Below, in pieces: positions 16,481-24,510 of a stretch of DNA of 40,684 nucleotides. Below the pieces are notes generated by a model that did not search any database, was not told the origin of the DNA, and saw nothing but the letters and a program-made list of their open reading frames with translations. Every line of letters begins with the position of its first letter. Positions within the stretch are counted from its first letter, which is position 1. A program made the position numbers and the translations under genes. Source of the DNA: an uncultured Lachnospiraceae bacterium. GTDB taxonomy: Bacteria; Bacillota; Clostridia; Lachnospirales; Lachnospiraceae. Where the stretch lies: the NCBI GenBank assembly GCA_910578885.1, contig CAJTSH010000028.1:1-40684 (forward strand), given 5' to 3'.

Positions 16481-17611
16481 TTAATAATTTCCCAGTATTC
16501 TGAGCTTAATTGTCTCTTCCTCTAAGCCCCTCAGCGCATTCTGCACTGCGCTGTCATTTAAGTTTCCTTCAAAATCAACAAAGAAACGATATTCCCAGTT
16601 TCGCTTCTGAATCGGTCTGGATTCAATCTTATTCATATTCAGGTTATTGTAAATGAAATGGGAAAGCGTATGATACAACGAACCGCTTTCATGCGGAATC
16701 TCAAAACAAATGCTGATTTTCTTCGCATCCTTGGCAAACAGCTTCTTTCCTGCCACGATTACAAACCTCGTGCTGTTGTTCACATTATTTTGAAATTCTT
16801 CCTTTAAAATCTTCAGCCCGTAAATATCTGCATTGTTCCGGCTGGCAATCGCCGCCTGATTCCTCCTGCCATCCTGCATAATCTTCTTTGCCGCTACTGC
16901 CGTATTCTTTACGCTGTGCTTCTCCCATTCCCGATGTTCCTCCAGATAATGGCTGCACTGCATCAACGCCTGAGGATGAGAATATATCCGTTCAATATCG
17001 GAAAGTTCCGCTTCCGGAAGCCCCAAAAGACAGTGGTCTATCTTAATTATCTGCTCTCCCACGATGACATTGTCATATTCCACCAGCAAATCATAATTCT
17101 CTGTCACGATTCCGGCAGATGAGTTCTCGATTGGCAGAACCGCATAATCTGCCTTATGTGCTGCAATTATTTCCATCGCATCCCGCCAGGTCTCAACTGG
17201 AACGCCTTTTGCTTCCTCTCCAAAATATGCCTTCATGGCACTTTGGCTGTTTGCACCCTCTTCTCCTTGATAGACAATCCTCACATCTTGTTCCGGCAGC
17301 TTGTCCACCTGTGCAAAATCCAGCTTCACGCCCAGTCCATGCTCGGCAAGGATTTGATACTGGCGTTTCCGGCTCATACTCATAATCTGTTCAAATAGTT
17401 CCTTCACTCCGCTCTTTAAAGATGACGCCTCCACCAGCTCTGCTACCTTCTCTAACTTTGCAATTTCCCGCTCTTTATCAAATACCTGTTTCCCGTTGGA
17501 AATCTTATACTCTGCCACCTGCTCCGCCAATCCCATACGTTTGACGTACAGTGCGACAAGCTCTGCATCTACGCTGTCAATTTCCTCTCTTATCTCCAAT
17601 AAATCCCTCAT
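16481..17611 (-). CDS. pheA: Bifunctional chorismate mutase / prephenate dehydratase
   Basis: A 376-aa enzyme that makes phenylpyruvate from chorismate via prephenate. Domains in order: AroQ chorismate mutase (about 1-90; LEIREEIDSVDAELVALYVKR, KREIAKLEKV-type helices), prephenate dehydratase (about 110-285; VYQGEEGANSQSA, PIENSSAGIV, NNSTRFVIV) and a C-terminal ACT domain (about 295-376; HESGSLYHTLS and ESRP), which senses phenylalanine for feedback inhibition. The start at ATG 17609-17611 has AAAGGTGG upstream; an in-frame GTG three codons earlier overlaps that site. First gene of the pheA-DUF815-ppx-ppk1 run. Confidence 0.95.
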   Translation of the reverse strand: MRDLLEIREEIDSVDAELVALYVKRMGLAEQVAEYKISNGKQVFDKEREIAKLEKVAELVEASSLKSGVKELFEQIMSMSRKRQYQILAEHGLGVKLDFAQVDKLPEQDVRIVYQGEEGANSQSAMKAYFGEEAKGVPVETWRDAMEIIAAHKADYAVLPIENSSAGIVTENYDLLVEYDNVIVGEQIIKIDHCLLGLPEAELSDIERIYSHPQALMQCSHYLEEHREWEKHSVKNTAVAAKKIMQDGRRNQAAIASRNNADIYGLKILKEEFQNNVNNSTRFVIVAGKKLFAKDAKKISICFEIPHESGSLYHTLSHFIYNNLNMNKIESRPIQKRNWEYRFFVDFEGNLNDSAVQNALRGLEEETIKLRILGNY

Positions 17612-17680
17612 ACGTGCCACCTTTTCGCTTTTTTGTTACTATTCACGGTCCGGAAAGCCACTCATAGTAACCTTTTTTCT

Positions 17681-17709
17681 ATCATATACCATTCCCTTTT
17701 GGGTTGCAA
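17681..17709 (-). promoter_or_regulatory. pheA promoter
   Basis: On the minus strand TTGCAA (17704-17709), 17-bp spacer, TATGAT (17681-17686), about 70 bp before pheA. No T-box or leader peptide is evident in the short leader. Confidence 0.6.
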
Positions 17710-17850
17710 GTTTTTGACAATGAAGTTATAATTTTTATTAGGAAGAATTCACGTCAGGAAATGGAATATTTCCGAAAAACTGATGTGGATGTGAATCATA
17801 ACGAAGAAATCACACCAATCATAGACTGAAACTGAATCGAGGGAATTCAA

Positions 17851-18867
17851 ATGGTAAAAAAAACATCACGAAAAAAAGCAATTATTATTCTTATTGTGCT
17901 CTTTATTGTTGCGGCGCTGCTCTCTATCGTCCGGCACCAATTGACAAAGACAAAGTTCAACAAGGATTACGTCAACGGCAATTCAGGCGGCAATCTCTAC
18001 AATGCCGGATTATTTTGTGAAAACGGAGGACGTATTTTCTTTAGCAACCCATCAGATGATCACAAACTTTATTCAATGACTACAGAAGGAACAGATTTAA
18101 AGAAATTGTGCAATGATACGGCTTCATACATCAATGCTGACGAACATTATGTCTACTATGTCCGCAATAACAGCAGTGACGATTCCGCCTTTTCCTTTTT
18201 AAAATGGAATAACAACAGCCTCTGCCGCATCAAACGCAACGGTGGGGATGTTCTGATCCTTGACAACGACCCAAGCCTCTATGCCTCCCTGATCGGGAAT
18301 TCGGTTTATTACATTCATTATGATAAATCGGACGCCTCCACGCTTTATCAGGTCGGCATTGACGGAAAAGACAAAAAACAGGTAGCGTCTGCTCCGGTTC
18401 TGCCTTGCTGCACAAGCGGTCCTTATCTCTATTACAGCGGGGTGGAAAACGATCATTCCATCTATCGGATGGACGCCCGTAATAACTCCACATCCTTATT
18501 CCTTGACGCAAACTGCCAGTCACCGGTTGTAACAGGCGATACTGCTTATTATCTGGACTGCGACAATAATTATGCGCTGACAAAAGCAGATCTTACTACC
18601 GGTGAGGCTGTTACGCTCACGGCGGAGCGTATCGACCGGTTTAACATTTCCGGCAGTTACATCTATTACCAGCGCAATGATACCGACAATCCTGCACTCT
18701 GCCGTATCAGCACCGCAGGCGGGGAGCCGGAGGAATTACTCTCCGGCAACTATACAGATATTAACGTAACATCGAATTATATTTATTTCTATCCTTTCAA
18801 TGATGACACTACCTGCTATCGCATACCCGCCAATGGCGCTGCGAACGTTACTACATTCAAGCCATAA
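17851..18867 (+). CDS. DUF5050-type beta-propeller protein, membrane-anchored
   Basis: A 338-aa protein. A basic start (MVKKTSRKKA) and one hydrophobic helix (about residues 10-27) anchor it with the rest outside. The remainder consists of repeated units of about 40-45 residues with the pattern YIYY/VYYV ... LYRI/ADG (for example RIFFSNPSDDHKLYSMTTEG, YVYYVRNNS, SYIYYQRND, NYIYFYPFND). This is characteristic of DUF5050/TolB-like propellers that are abundant in Lachnospiraceae. The role is unknown; binding of glycan, peptide or protein is the usual guess. CGAGGG before ATG supports the start. Transcribed alone. Confidence 0.85.
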   Translation: MVKKTSRKKAIIILIVLFIVAALLSIVRHQLTKTKFNKDYVNGNSGGNLYNAGLFCENGGRIFFSNPSDDHKLYSMTTEGTDLKKLCNDTASYINADEHYVYYVRNNSSDDSAFSFLKWNNNSLCRIKRNGGDVLILDNDPSLYASLIGNSVYYIHYDKSDASTLYQVGIDGKDKKQVASAPVLPCCTSGPYLYYSGVENDHSIYRMDARNNSTSLFLDANCQSPVVTGDTAYYLDCDNNYALTKADLTTGEAVTLTAERIDRFNISGSYIYYQRNDTDNPALCRISTAGGEPEELLSGNYTDINVTSNYIYFYPFNDDTTCYRIPANGAANVTTFKP

Positions 18868-18904
18868 CAGAATCAGATACAATACGAAAGGAATCTGAAC
18901 TGTT
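18866..18904. terminator. Hairpin between convergent DUF5050 gene and spoIVA
   Basis: AACAG-TCAGAT pairs with ATCTGA-CTGTT around a 14-nt loop between two convergent genes. No proper T run follows, so it is only a candidate shared terminator. Confidence 0.4.
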
Positions 18905-18908
18905 GCAA

Positions 18909-20396
18909 TCAGATTATGATACAGACCAGTCCGCCGTTGTTGTCGTTGACAATCTTTTGCATGGTATCCTGAAGCTTTAACTGACTTTCATCATCCATCA
19001 TGGAAATCTTGCTTCGGATACCGTCTTCCATCAGTTCTCCGACAGACTTACCAAAGATATTCGTACTCCAGACGCCCTCCGGGGTGTTCTGGCTTTCTTT
19101 GATATAGGATATCAGGTCGTTCGCCTGCTGTTCACTTCCCACAATCGGCGCAATTTCCGTCTCAATATTTGCCCGGATCATATGAATGGACGGAGATACC
19201 GCCTTCATCTTTACACCAAATTTGTTTCCATGCTTAATCAGCACCGGATCATCCATATGGATATCGGAAAGCTCCGGCGTCACGACGCCGTATCCTTTCA
19301 TCTTTACCGCCTGCATGGCATCCGCTACCTGAGCATACTCTTTCCGCTTCTCTGCCAGTTCTTTGATCATGGAAATCAACTGGTACTCTCCCTTTACTTC
19401 AACACCGGTCAGTTCACTCATATTTTCGTAGTAATATTTCTCGTCAATGTCCATATGTATTGCTGCCGAGCCGTTTTCTAAGCTCATATTCTCCAGCTTC
19501 ATGCGGGTAATATAATCGCCCTCTGCCGTAAAGGGATACTCCATCAAATCCTTTGTGTAAGTGATGTCCTGCAGCACCCGTTTTGCATTAGAGATAATAT
19601 TCTCCTTAATCGGATTGCTTCCCTCTAACATTTCCACCCATTTGGGAAGGAAAAAGTCCATACGGACAATCGGGAACTCATAGAGTATTCCCTTTAAAAT
19701 CGTATTGACGTCTTCTTTCCGAAGCTGTTCACAGTTCACCGGAAATACGCTGACTCCATATTTTTCCTTCAGCTCATCTGCCAGCTTCACCGTCTCGTCA
19801 CTGTATGGCTTGACAGAATTTAAAAGCATAACAAAAGGCTTGCCGATTTTCCGCAGCTCCTTTACGGTTTCTTCTTCTCCTTTTACATAGTTTTCTCTTG
19901 GAATATCCGTAAAGGAACCGTCCGCAGTGACCACGATGCCAATCGTCGCATGATCCTTAATGACCTTTCTGGTTCCAATCTCTGCCGCCTGGGTAAAGGG
20001 AATCTCGTGGTCGAACCAAGGAGTTTTTACCATACGTTCCACTCCGTTCTCCAGATGTCCCGTCGCACCTTCTACCATATAGCCTACGCAGTCAATCAGC
20101 CTTACCTTTACCTGCGTATCATCTCCTAATCGTATATTCGCCGCATCTTTCGGGATGAACTTGGGTTCCGTCGTCATAATCGTCTTGCCCTGCGCCGACT
20201 GCGGCATTTCATCCACCGCTCTCGCCTTGCTGTTCTCATCTTCCATAAACGGCAGTACCATCAATTCCATAAACCGTTTGATGAAAGAAGACTTACCGGT
20301 CCGCACCGCTCCGATAATACCGATATAAATTTCTCCGTTGGTTCGGGCACTGATATCCTTATACATATCATAAGTGCCTGTATGAAAACCTTCCAT
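18909..20396 (-). CDS. spoIVA: Stage IV sporulation protein A
   Basis: A 495-aa ATPase that polymerises on the forespore surface to form the base of the spore coat. The start MEGFHTGTYDMYKDISARTN is typical of SpoIVA; a longer frame to 20435 lacks support, and AAGGGG precedes ATG 20394-20396. The Walker A is GIIGAVRTGKSSF (about residues 26-38), with IDCVGYMVEGATG and the VTADGSFTDIPRENYV segment also characteristic. Length matches the B. subtilis protein (492 aa). Transcribed alone, with a SigE-like promoter upstream. This gene is the best evidence that the organism makes endospores. Confidence 0.97.
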   Translation of the reverse strand: MEGFHTGTYDMYKDISARTNGEIYIGIIGAVRTGKSSFIKRFMELMVLPFMEDENSKARAVDEMPQSAQGKTIMTTEPKFIPKDAANIRLGDDTQVKVRLIDCVGYMVEGATGHLENGVERMVKTPWFDHEIPFTQAAEIGTRKVIKDHATIGIVVTADGSFTDIPRENYVKGEEETVKELRKIGKPFVMLLNSVKPYSDETVKLADELKEKYGVSVFPVNCEQLRKEDVNTILKGILYEFPIVRMDFFLPKWVEMLEGSNPIKENIISNAKRVLQDITYTKDLMEYPFTAEGDYITRMKLENMSLENGSAAIHMDIDEKYYYENMSELTGVEVKGEYQLISMIKELAEKRKEYAQVADAMQAVKMKGYGVVTPELSDIHMDDPVLIKHGNKFGVKMKAVSPSIHMIRANIETEIAPIVGSEQQANDLISYIKESQNTPEGVWSTNIFGKSVGELMEDGIRSKISMMDDESQLKLQDTMQKIVNDNNGGLVCIII

Positions 20397-20456
20397 AAAT
20401 AATACCCCTTCCACACAAATCTTTTGATCCTGCAAAATACATGACCATTTTGATAT

Positions 20457-20486
20457 ATTGTATGAAAGGGGTGTTGAATTTAGACC
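20457..20486 (-). promoter_or_regulatory. SigE-like promoter of spoIVA
   Basis: On the minus strand CATACAAT (20457-20464) matches the sporulation sigma-E -10 element. A partial -35 (GGTCTAAA-like, about 20479-20486) lies 14 bp upstream. Mother-cell SigE control of spoIVA is established in Bacillus. Confidence 0.55.
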
Positions 20487-20577
20487 AATCCTATTTTATT
20501 CCCATGGGCAGCGAGCCAAGGAGCCACGCCAGCGCGGATATTTGGCGACTGCCGTCAGGGTCGAACACCCGCAGCTG

Positions 20578-22083
20578 CTATGGGGTATTTGACTTCTCCA
20601 GCTCTCTGCGCAGTCTTCCATATGCCTCCATCTTATTATGAAGTTTTTTTGCAAGTTTACCTGTGGCCTGCCCCGGCAGCATGCGCCACTTCCAGTTATT
20701 TCCGAGCGTAGACGGAATATTCATCCGCCCTTCGCTGCCGATGCCCAAAATATCCTGCATTGTTACGATTGCCATATCACCCACACTCGACCATGCTCCG
20801 CGCATCATTCCCCAGTGATAGCCCTCCTTCTTTTTCAGGGCAAGGTATTCTTTGGCATATTTTGCGCTCTCCTTCGGCACTGTCTCAAACCAGCCTAGAA
20901 TCGTATCATTGTCATGGGTCCCTGTATAAACTACACAATGCTTCTCATAGTTATGCGGCAGATAATCGCCGTCCTCCCTTACATCAAATGCAAACTGAAG
21001 CACTTTCATTCCCGGAAAACCACAGTCCTGCACCAATTGAATCACAGAAGGCGTCAAAAATCCCAGATCTTCTACGATAATATTTAATTTACCAAGCTTC
21101 TCTTCTAGCTTGTGGAACAAATCCATTCCGGGACCTTTTCTCCACTCCCCGTTTCTTGCGGTCTTATCCTTTGCCGGAATCGCATAATAGGAATCAAATC
21201 CCCTGAAATGGTCAATCCGCACCACGTCATAAAGCTCAGACATGAATTTCACACGTCTCGTCCACCATTTATAGTTGTCCTTTTTCATCTCGTCCCAACG
21301 GAACAGCGGGTTCCCCCAGAGCTGCCCATCTGCGGAAAATGCATCAGGCGGACATCCGGATACATCAATCGGGTCTAAGTTCTCGTCCAGATAGAACTGT
21401 GTCGGATTCGCCCATACATCCGCACTGTCAAGCGCCACATAAATCGGCACATCACCGATAATCTCAATTCCCTTCTTATTGGTATATGCTTTCAGCTTCC
21501 TCCACTGTTTAAAGAAAAGATATTGCAGCATCTTCCAGAACCGAATCTCCTCGGCATAATCCTTCTTCGCCTTGGTAAGCGCCTTTTTATCTCTACATTT
21601 TAAAGGCTTTTCCCACTCCATCCATGCTGCCCCGCCATTGGCATCCTTCAATGCCATAAACAATGCATAATCCCCCAGCCAGGTTTTATTCTCTTTACAA
21701 AAGCCCTCAAAATCTTCCGGAATCTCCTTGCAGAAACGCTTATATGCCTTCTTCAGCAGTGAAAAACGGTTTTCATACAAAACGCCATAATCTACATATT
21801 CCGGATTATCCCCCCAGAAATAACTCTCACACTCCGAACGTTCCAACAAACCATCCTTACAGAGATAATCCAAGTCAATAAAATACGGATTCCCTGCAAA
21901 GCTTGAAAAAGACTGATAAGGCGAATCCCCATAACTGGTTGGATTCACCGGCAGAATCTGCCAGTAGGTCTGGGATGATTTCTCCAGAAAATCTACGAAC
22001 TTCTTTGCCTCTTTTCCCATAGTGCCGATTCCGTACGGTGACGGAAGTGATGATATATGCATCAATATTCCGCTGGTTCTCAT
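20578..22083 (-). CDS. malQ: 4-alpha-glucanotransferase (amylomaltase)
   Basis: A 501-aa GH77 enzyme that transfers maltosyl and longer glucan units between alpha-1,4-glucans, in maltodextrin or glycogen use. MRTSGILMHISSLPSPYGIG is the usual GH77 start, and GGAGG lies 10 bp before ATG 22081-22083. Catalytic motifs: VVRIDHFRGFDSYYAIP (nucleophile Asp), IVEDLGFLTP (acid/base Glu) and YTGTHDNDT (stabilising Asp). The frame stays open upstream to 22482, but that part is low-complexity repeat translation and is not included. It is followed by a GC-rich 140-bp gap before spoIVA and preceded by a long repetitive leader. Confidence 0.95.
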   Translation of the reverse strand: MRTSGILMHISSLPSPYGIGTMGKEAKKFVDFLEKSSQTYWQILPVNPTSYGDSPYQSFSSFAGNPYFIDLDYLCKDGLLERSECESYFWGDNPEYVDYGVLYENRFSLLKKAYKRFCKEIPEDFEGFCKENKTWLGDYALFMALKDANGGAAWMEWEKPLKCRDKKALTKAKKDYAEEIRFWKMLQYLFFKQWRKLKAYTNKKGIEIIGDVPIYVALDSADVWANPTQFYLDENLDPIDVSGCPPDAFSADGQLWGNPLFRWDEMKKDNYKWWTRRVKFMSELYDVVRIDHFRGFDSYYAIPAKDKTARNGEWRKGPGMDLFHKLEEKLGKLNIIVEDLGFLTPSVIQLVQDCGFPGMKVLQFAFDVREDGDYLPHNYEKHCVVYTGTHDNDTILGWFETVPKESAKYAKEYLALKKKEGYHWGMMRGAWSSVGDMAIVTMQDILGIGSEGRMNIPSTLGNNWKWRMLPGQATGKLAKKLHNKMEAYGRLRRELEKSNTP

Positions 22084-22149
22084 TTCATGAATTCCTCCTG
22101 CTTCATTCTTTCTATTTACTTCCCTGTGCAGTACCTCTCCGCAGAGTGC

Positions 22150-22248
22150 CGCTCGATTCCGCTCTGCGTCGCTCGACTCCGCAGCGCGCCACTTGACTCC
22201 GCAGTGCGCCACTTGACTCCGCAGTGCGCGCTCGATTCCGCTCTGCTC
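22150..22248. repeat. Five tandem copies of a 20-bp unit
   Basis: The units are CGCTCGATTCCGCTCTGCGT, CGCTCGACTCCGCAGCGCGC, CACTTGACTCCGCAGTGCGC twice (22190-22229, identical) and a 19-bp variant of the first. GC content is well above the surroundings. No spacers, so not a CRISPR. Confidence 0.9.
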
Positions 22249-22276
22249 CATCTCGCTCACGGGCATTCGCCCTATC

Positions 22277-22331
22277 AAAACAGTCAGAGACAAATCCGTC
22301 TGTAAACAGCCGATTTGTCTCTGACTGTTTT
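22277..22331. repeat. Perfect 20-bp inverted repeat
   Basis: AAAACAGTCAGAGACAAATC (22277-22296) and its exact reverse complement (22312-22331) flank a 15-bp loop that itself contains CTGT-AA-ACAG. On either strand the RNA would form a stem of 20 bp. It ends in TTTT, so it could act as a terminator in the malQ leader, or be a small mobile or repetitive element. Confidence 0.9.
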
Positions 22332-22420
22332 GGCACTGCTCATTGCTTTCGTGTACATTATACCATGTACTCATTCTTCGCACATGGTGCTGCGCATGGC
22401 AGCCGATGCCCATTCGGGCA

Positions 22421-22444
22421 GTATAATGTCTAAAGACATTATAC
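22421..22444. repeat. 24-bp palindrome containing the malQ -10 box
   Basis: GTATAATGTC-TAAA-GACATTATAC is a perfect palindrome. The minus-strand half supplies the malQ TATAAT. Its core could bind a dimeric repressor. Confidence 0.8.
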
Positions 22445-22466
22445 CACATTCTACCGCTCGTTGGAA
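22438..22466 (-). promoter_or_regulatory. Probable malQ promoter
   Basis: On the minus strand TTCCAA (22461-22466), 17-bp spacer, TGG-TATAAT (22438-22443), with a good extended -10 and a weak -35. The -10 lies in the 24-bp palindrome. Confidence 0.5.
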
Positions 22467-22485
22467 TCTTTTCCTTCTTCATTTA

Positions 22486-22514
22486 TTGTCATTTTTTTCT
22501 AAAAATGATAAAAT
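22486..22514 (+). promoter_or_regulatory. Promoter of the ClC gene
   Basis: TTGTCA (22486-22491), 17-bp spacer, TAAAAT (22509-22514), 60 bp before the ATG. The leader is too short for a fluoride riboswitch and shows no such motif. Confidence 0.6.
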
Positions 22515-22573
22515 CGAAACAAAACAGGAAACAATATCTCTATTTTGGAAGCTGCATAGCATCGGAGGACATT

Positions 22574-23833
22574 ATGAACGCATATATCAAACATAAAATC
22601 GACCACAATCTGCACCGATTAGGAACCTCTGTAAAATGGGTGATTTTTTCAATCTTTTCCGGACTTCTGGTCGGTCTGGTTGGAACAGCCTTTTTCTTTT
22701 GCATGGAATTTGTGACAAAGACAAGGCTAATGTACCCTTGGATGATTTTCTTTTTACCGGTCGGCGGCGTTGTCATTGTCGGGCTTTACCGGCTGCTCCA
22801 TGACGAACACGATACAGGAACAAATCTGGTGCTCTCCGCGATTCATTCCAATGACAAGATTCCTCTTCGGATGGCGCCTTTGATTTTCATTTCCACACTG
22901 ATTACACATCTGTGCGGAGGTTCTGCCGGAAGAGAAGGTGCGGCTCTGCAATTAGGCGGAAGCATCGGCAATTCCCTCGGCAAGCTGTTTCGGTTTGACG
23001 AAAAGGATCAGCACATCATGATTATGTCCGGAATGAGCGCCGCATTTTCCGCACTCTTCGGAACTCCGATGGCAGCGGCTATCTTTTCTATGGAGGTGGT
23101 CAGCGTCGGAATCATGCATTATTCCGCTTTGGTTCCATGCGTCATTTCCTCCCTGGTCGCACATGGGATAGCTTTGTATTTTGGTGTAACACAGGAAATG
23201 TTTCCGATTACAGACATACCGGATTTCAATGTTTTATCCGCTGTAAAGCTCTCTGCCCTCGCCATCCTGTGTGCCTTAGTCAGCATCTTATTTTGCGTTA
23301 TGCTGCATCAAACCGGGCATCTTTATCAGAAATATATCAAGAATCCTTACCTTCGTGCGGCAGCAGGCGGCTGTATCATCCTTGCACTGACACTTTTGAT
23401 CGGGAACCAGAGTTATAACGGCACCGGAGTTTCCACTATCGCCCAATGTGTAGACGGCACGGTCCGTCCGGAAGCATTTTTACTTAAAATGCTCTTTACC
23501 GCACTGACATTGGGAGCCGGATTTAAGGGCGGCGAAATCGTCCCCACCTTTTTTATTGGCGCATCCTTCGGCTGTCTCTTCGGCAACCTGATTGGTTTTG
23601 CCCCTTCCATGTGCACCGCCATCGGCATGACGGCTGTTTTCTGCGGCGTCACCAACTGCCCGATTACCTCTCTGCTGATCAGTTTTGAGCTCTTCGGTTA
23701 CGATGGCATGCCTTTCTTTTTGCTCGCGATTGCATTCAGCTATATGCTTTCCGGTTACTTCGGTCTATACAGCAGCCAGAAAATCATGTATTCCAAATAT
23801 AAGACCAACTATATAAATAAGCAGACGCACTGA
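22574..23833 (+). CDS. ClC-family anion channel/antiporter, possibly fluoride-type
   Basis: A 419-aa integral membrane protein. ATG 22574 follows GGAGGACATT; a longer frame to 22505 would overlap the promoter. It has the family's ion-pathway motifs: GGSAGREGAALQLGGSIG (gating Glu in GREG, about residue 113), NQSYNGTGV and GAGFKGGEIVPTFFIGASFG. The Ser-containing GSGIP motif of chloride ClCs is absent; the matching region reads DTGTNLVLSAIH. This resembles the CLC-F branch, which expels fluoride by exchange with protons. That subtype is my inference; the family call is firm. Transcribed alone, ending in a strong terminator. Confidence 0.9.
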   Translation: MNAYIKHKIDHNLHRLGTSVKWVIFSIFSGLLVGLVGTAFFFCMEFVTKTRLMYPWMIFFLPVGGVVIVGLYRLLHDEHDTGTNLVLSAIHSNDKIPLRMAPLIFISTLITHLCGGSAGREGAALQLGGSIGNSLGKLFRFDEKDQHIMIMSGMSAAFSALFGTPMAAAIFSMEVVSVGIMHYSALVPCVISSLVAHGIALYFGVTQEMFPITDIPDFNVLSAVKLSALAILCALVSILFCVMLHQTGHLYQKYIKNPYLRAAAGGCIILALTLLIGNQSYNGTGVSTIAQCVDGTVRPEAFLLKMLFTALTLGAGFKGGEIVPTFFIGASFGCLFGNLIGFAPSMCTAIGMTAVFCGVTNCPITSLLISFELFGYDGMPFFLLAIAFSYMLSGYFGLYSSQKIMYSKYKTNYINKQTH

Positions 23834-23850
23834 CACGTCTGCTTATTTAT
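23813..23850 (+). terminator. Terminator of the ClC gene
   Basis: ATAAATAAGCAGACG (23813-23827) pairs perfectly with CGTCTGCTTATTTAT (23836-23850). The hairpin spans the stop codon and ends in an A/T-rich tract. Confidence 0.75.
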
Positions 23851-23872
23851 TATCTGTTACTTAACGGTTCAC

Positions 23873-23907
23873 CTAGGGAAACGCTGATTTAATCAGCGAT
23901 TCCTTAG
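23873..23907. terminator. Long inverted repeat at the end of bioY
   Basis: CTAGGGAAACGCTGATT pairs with AATCAGCGATTCCTTAG (15 of 17 positions). It overlaps the bioY stop codon and could end the bioY/trp transcripts. No long T run follows on the minus strand, so it could also be a repetitive element. Confidence 0.5.
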
Positions 23908-24452
23908 AAAAATAAACCTGCCTTAATTAATTGTTTCCGAATCTGCGGTCCAATCAGCATGGAAATAACGATTTTAGCTAAATCTCCCGGAATAAACGGA
24001 ATCACCCCGGCTGCAAGCGCCGCTTTTAAATTCATCTCACCCACATAGGCAAGCCAGAGCGTTCCAAGCAGATAACTGACCAATGTCCCAATCACCATGC
24101 CAAGAAAACAAAGATACATCTTATCGGTAAATCTGTCGATAAAGATCCCTGCAATCACTGCCATGAAAATAAATCCGACCAGATATCCTCCGGTTGGCCC
24201 AAACAATTTGCCTGGTCCGCTCGTAAAGCCGGAAAACACCGGAACTCCTATGAATCCAATGCAAAGATATACCAGATAACTGATTGTTCCCTTCTTCACG
24301 CCAAGTACATAGAGCGCAATGTAGACCGCAAGGTTGGTAAAGGAAATTGGTACAACTCCAATCGGTATAGAAAGCGGCGCCAAAATACAGATGACGGCCG
24401 TCATCACACCGATTACGGAAAGCTGTTGAATTGATAATGTTCGTTCTTTCAT
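23904..24452 (-). CDS. bioY: Biotin transporter substrate-binding component BioY
   Basis: A 182-aa membrane protein, the S component of an ECF vitamin transporter. It has about six membrane helices and the BioY hallmark segments GVVPISFTNLAVYI near residue 33 and SGPGKLFGPTGGYLVGF near residue 80. BioY can import biotin with a shared ECF AT module encoded elsewhere; no EcfA/T genes are here. GGGGGATATC precedes ATG. Its own promoter overlaps a BirA-type operator, so it should be repressed when biotin is plentiful. No biotin synthesis genes adjoin it, which fits dependence on external biotin (inference). Confidence 0.95.
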   Translation of the reverse strand: MKERTLSIQQLSVIGVMTAVICILAPLSIPIGVVPISFTNLAVYIALYVLGVKKGTISYLVYLCIGFIGVPVFSGFTSGPGKLFGPTGGYLVGFIFMAVIAGIFIDRFTDKMYLCFLGMVIGTLVSYLLGTLWLAYVGEMNLKAALAAGVIPFIPGDLAKIVISMLIGPQIRKQLIKAGLFF

Positions 24453-24481
24453 TTGTGATATCCCCCTTTTTTCTAAGGGAT

Positions 24482-24510
24482 ATTATATATACTGCGCCCT
24501 GAATTGTCAA
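24482..24510 (-). promoter_or_regulatory. bioY promoter (full consensus)
   Basis: On the minus strand TTGACA (24505-24510), 17-bp spacer, TATAAT (24482-24487). Confidence 0.85.

Larger units (their letters stand above)
22084..22437 (-). other. Long repeat-rich leader of malQ
   Basis: About 350 bp between the malQ promoter and start. It holds a five-copy 20-bp tandem repeat (22150-22248), a perfect 20-bp inverted repeat (22277-22331) and, further upstream, CATTATAC/GTATAATG arms. Frames across it translate to low-complexity Arg/Ser/Ala-rich sequence, so I see no gene here. Confidence 0.6.

Noticed and set aside
17714..17742. TTGACA/TATAAT promoter for the DUF5050 gene
   Set aside because: TTGACA and TATAAT are only 7 bp apart; at 17 bp spacing the -10 would be ATTAGG.
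20436..20577. Gene in the GC-rich gap between spoIVA and malQ
   Set aside because: About 140 bp with partial inverted symmetry but no supported start or family; it also contains the spoIVA promoter.
22150..22248. CRISPR-like array
   Set aside because: The 20-bp units are head to tail with no spacers, and no cas genes are present.
22084..22482. N-terminal extension of malQ of about 130 residues
   Set aside because: It translates the tandem and inverted repeats, is low-complexity, and a good ribosome binding site precedes the normal GH77 start at 22083.
22505..22573. Fluoride riboswitch or longer N-terminus for the ClC protein
   Set aside because: The leader is about 60 nt, lacks the crcB-type conserved sequence, and the frame upstream of ATG 22574 overlaps the promoter.
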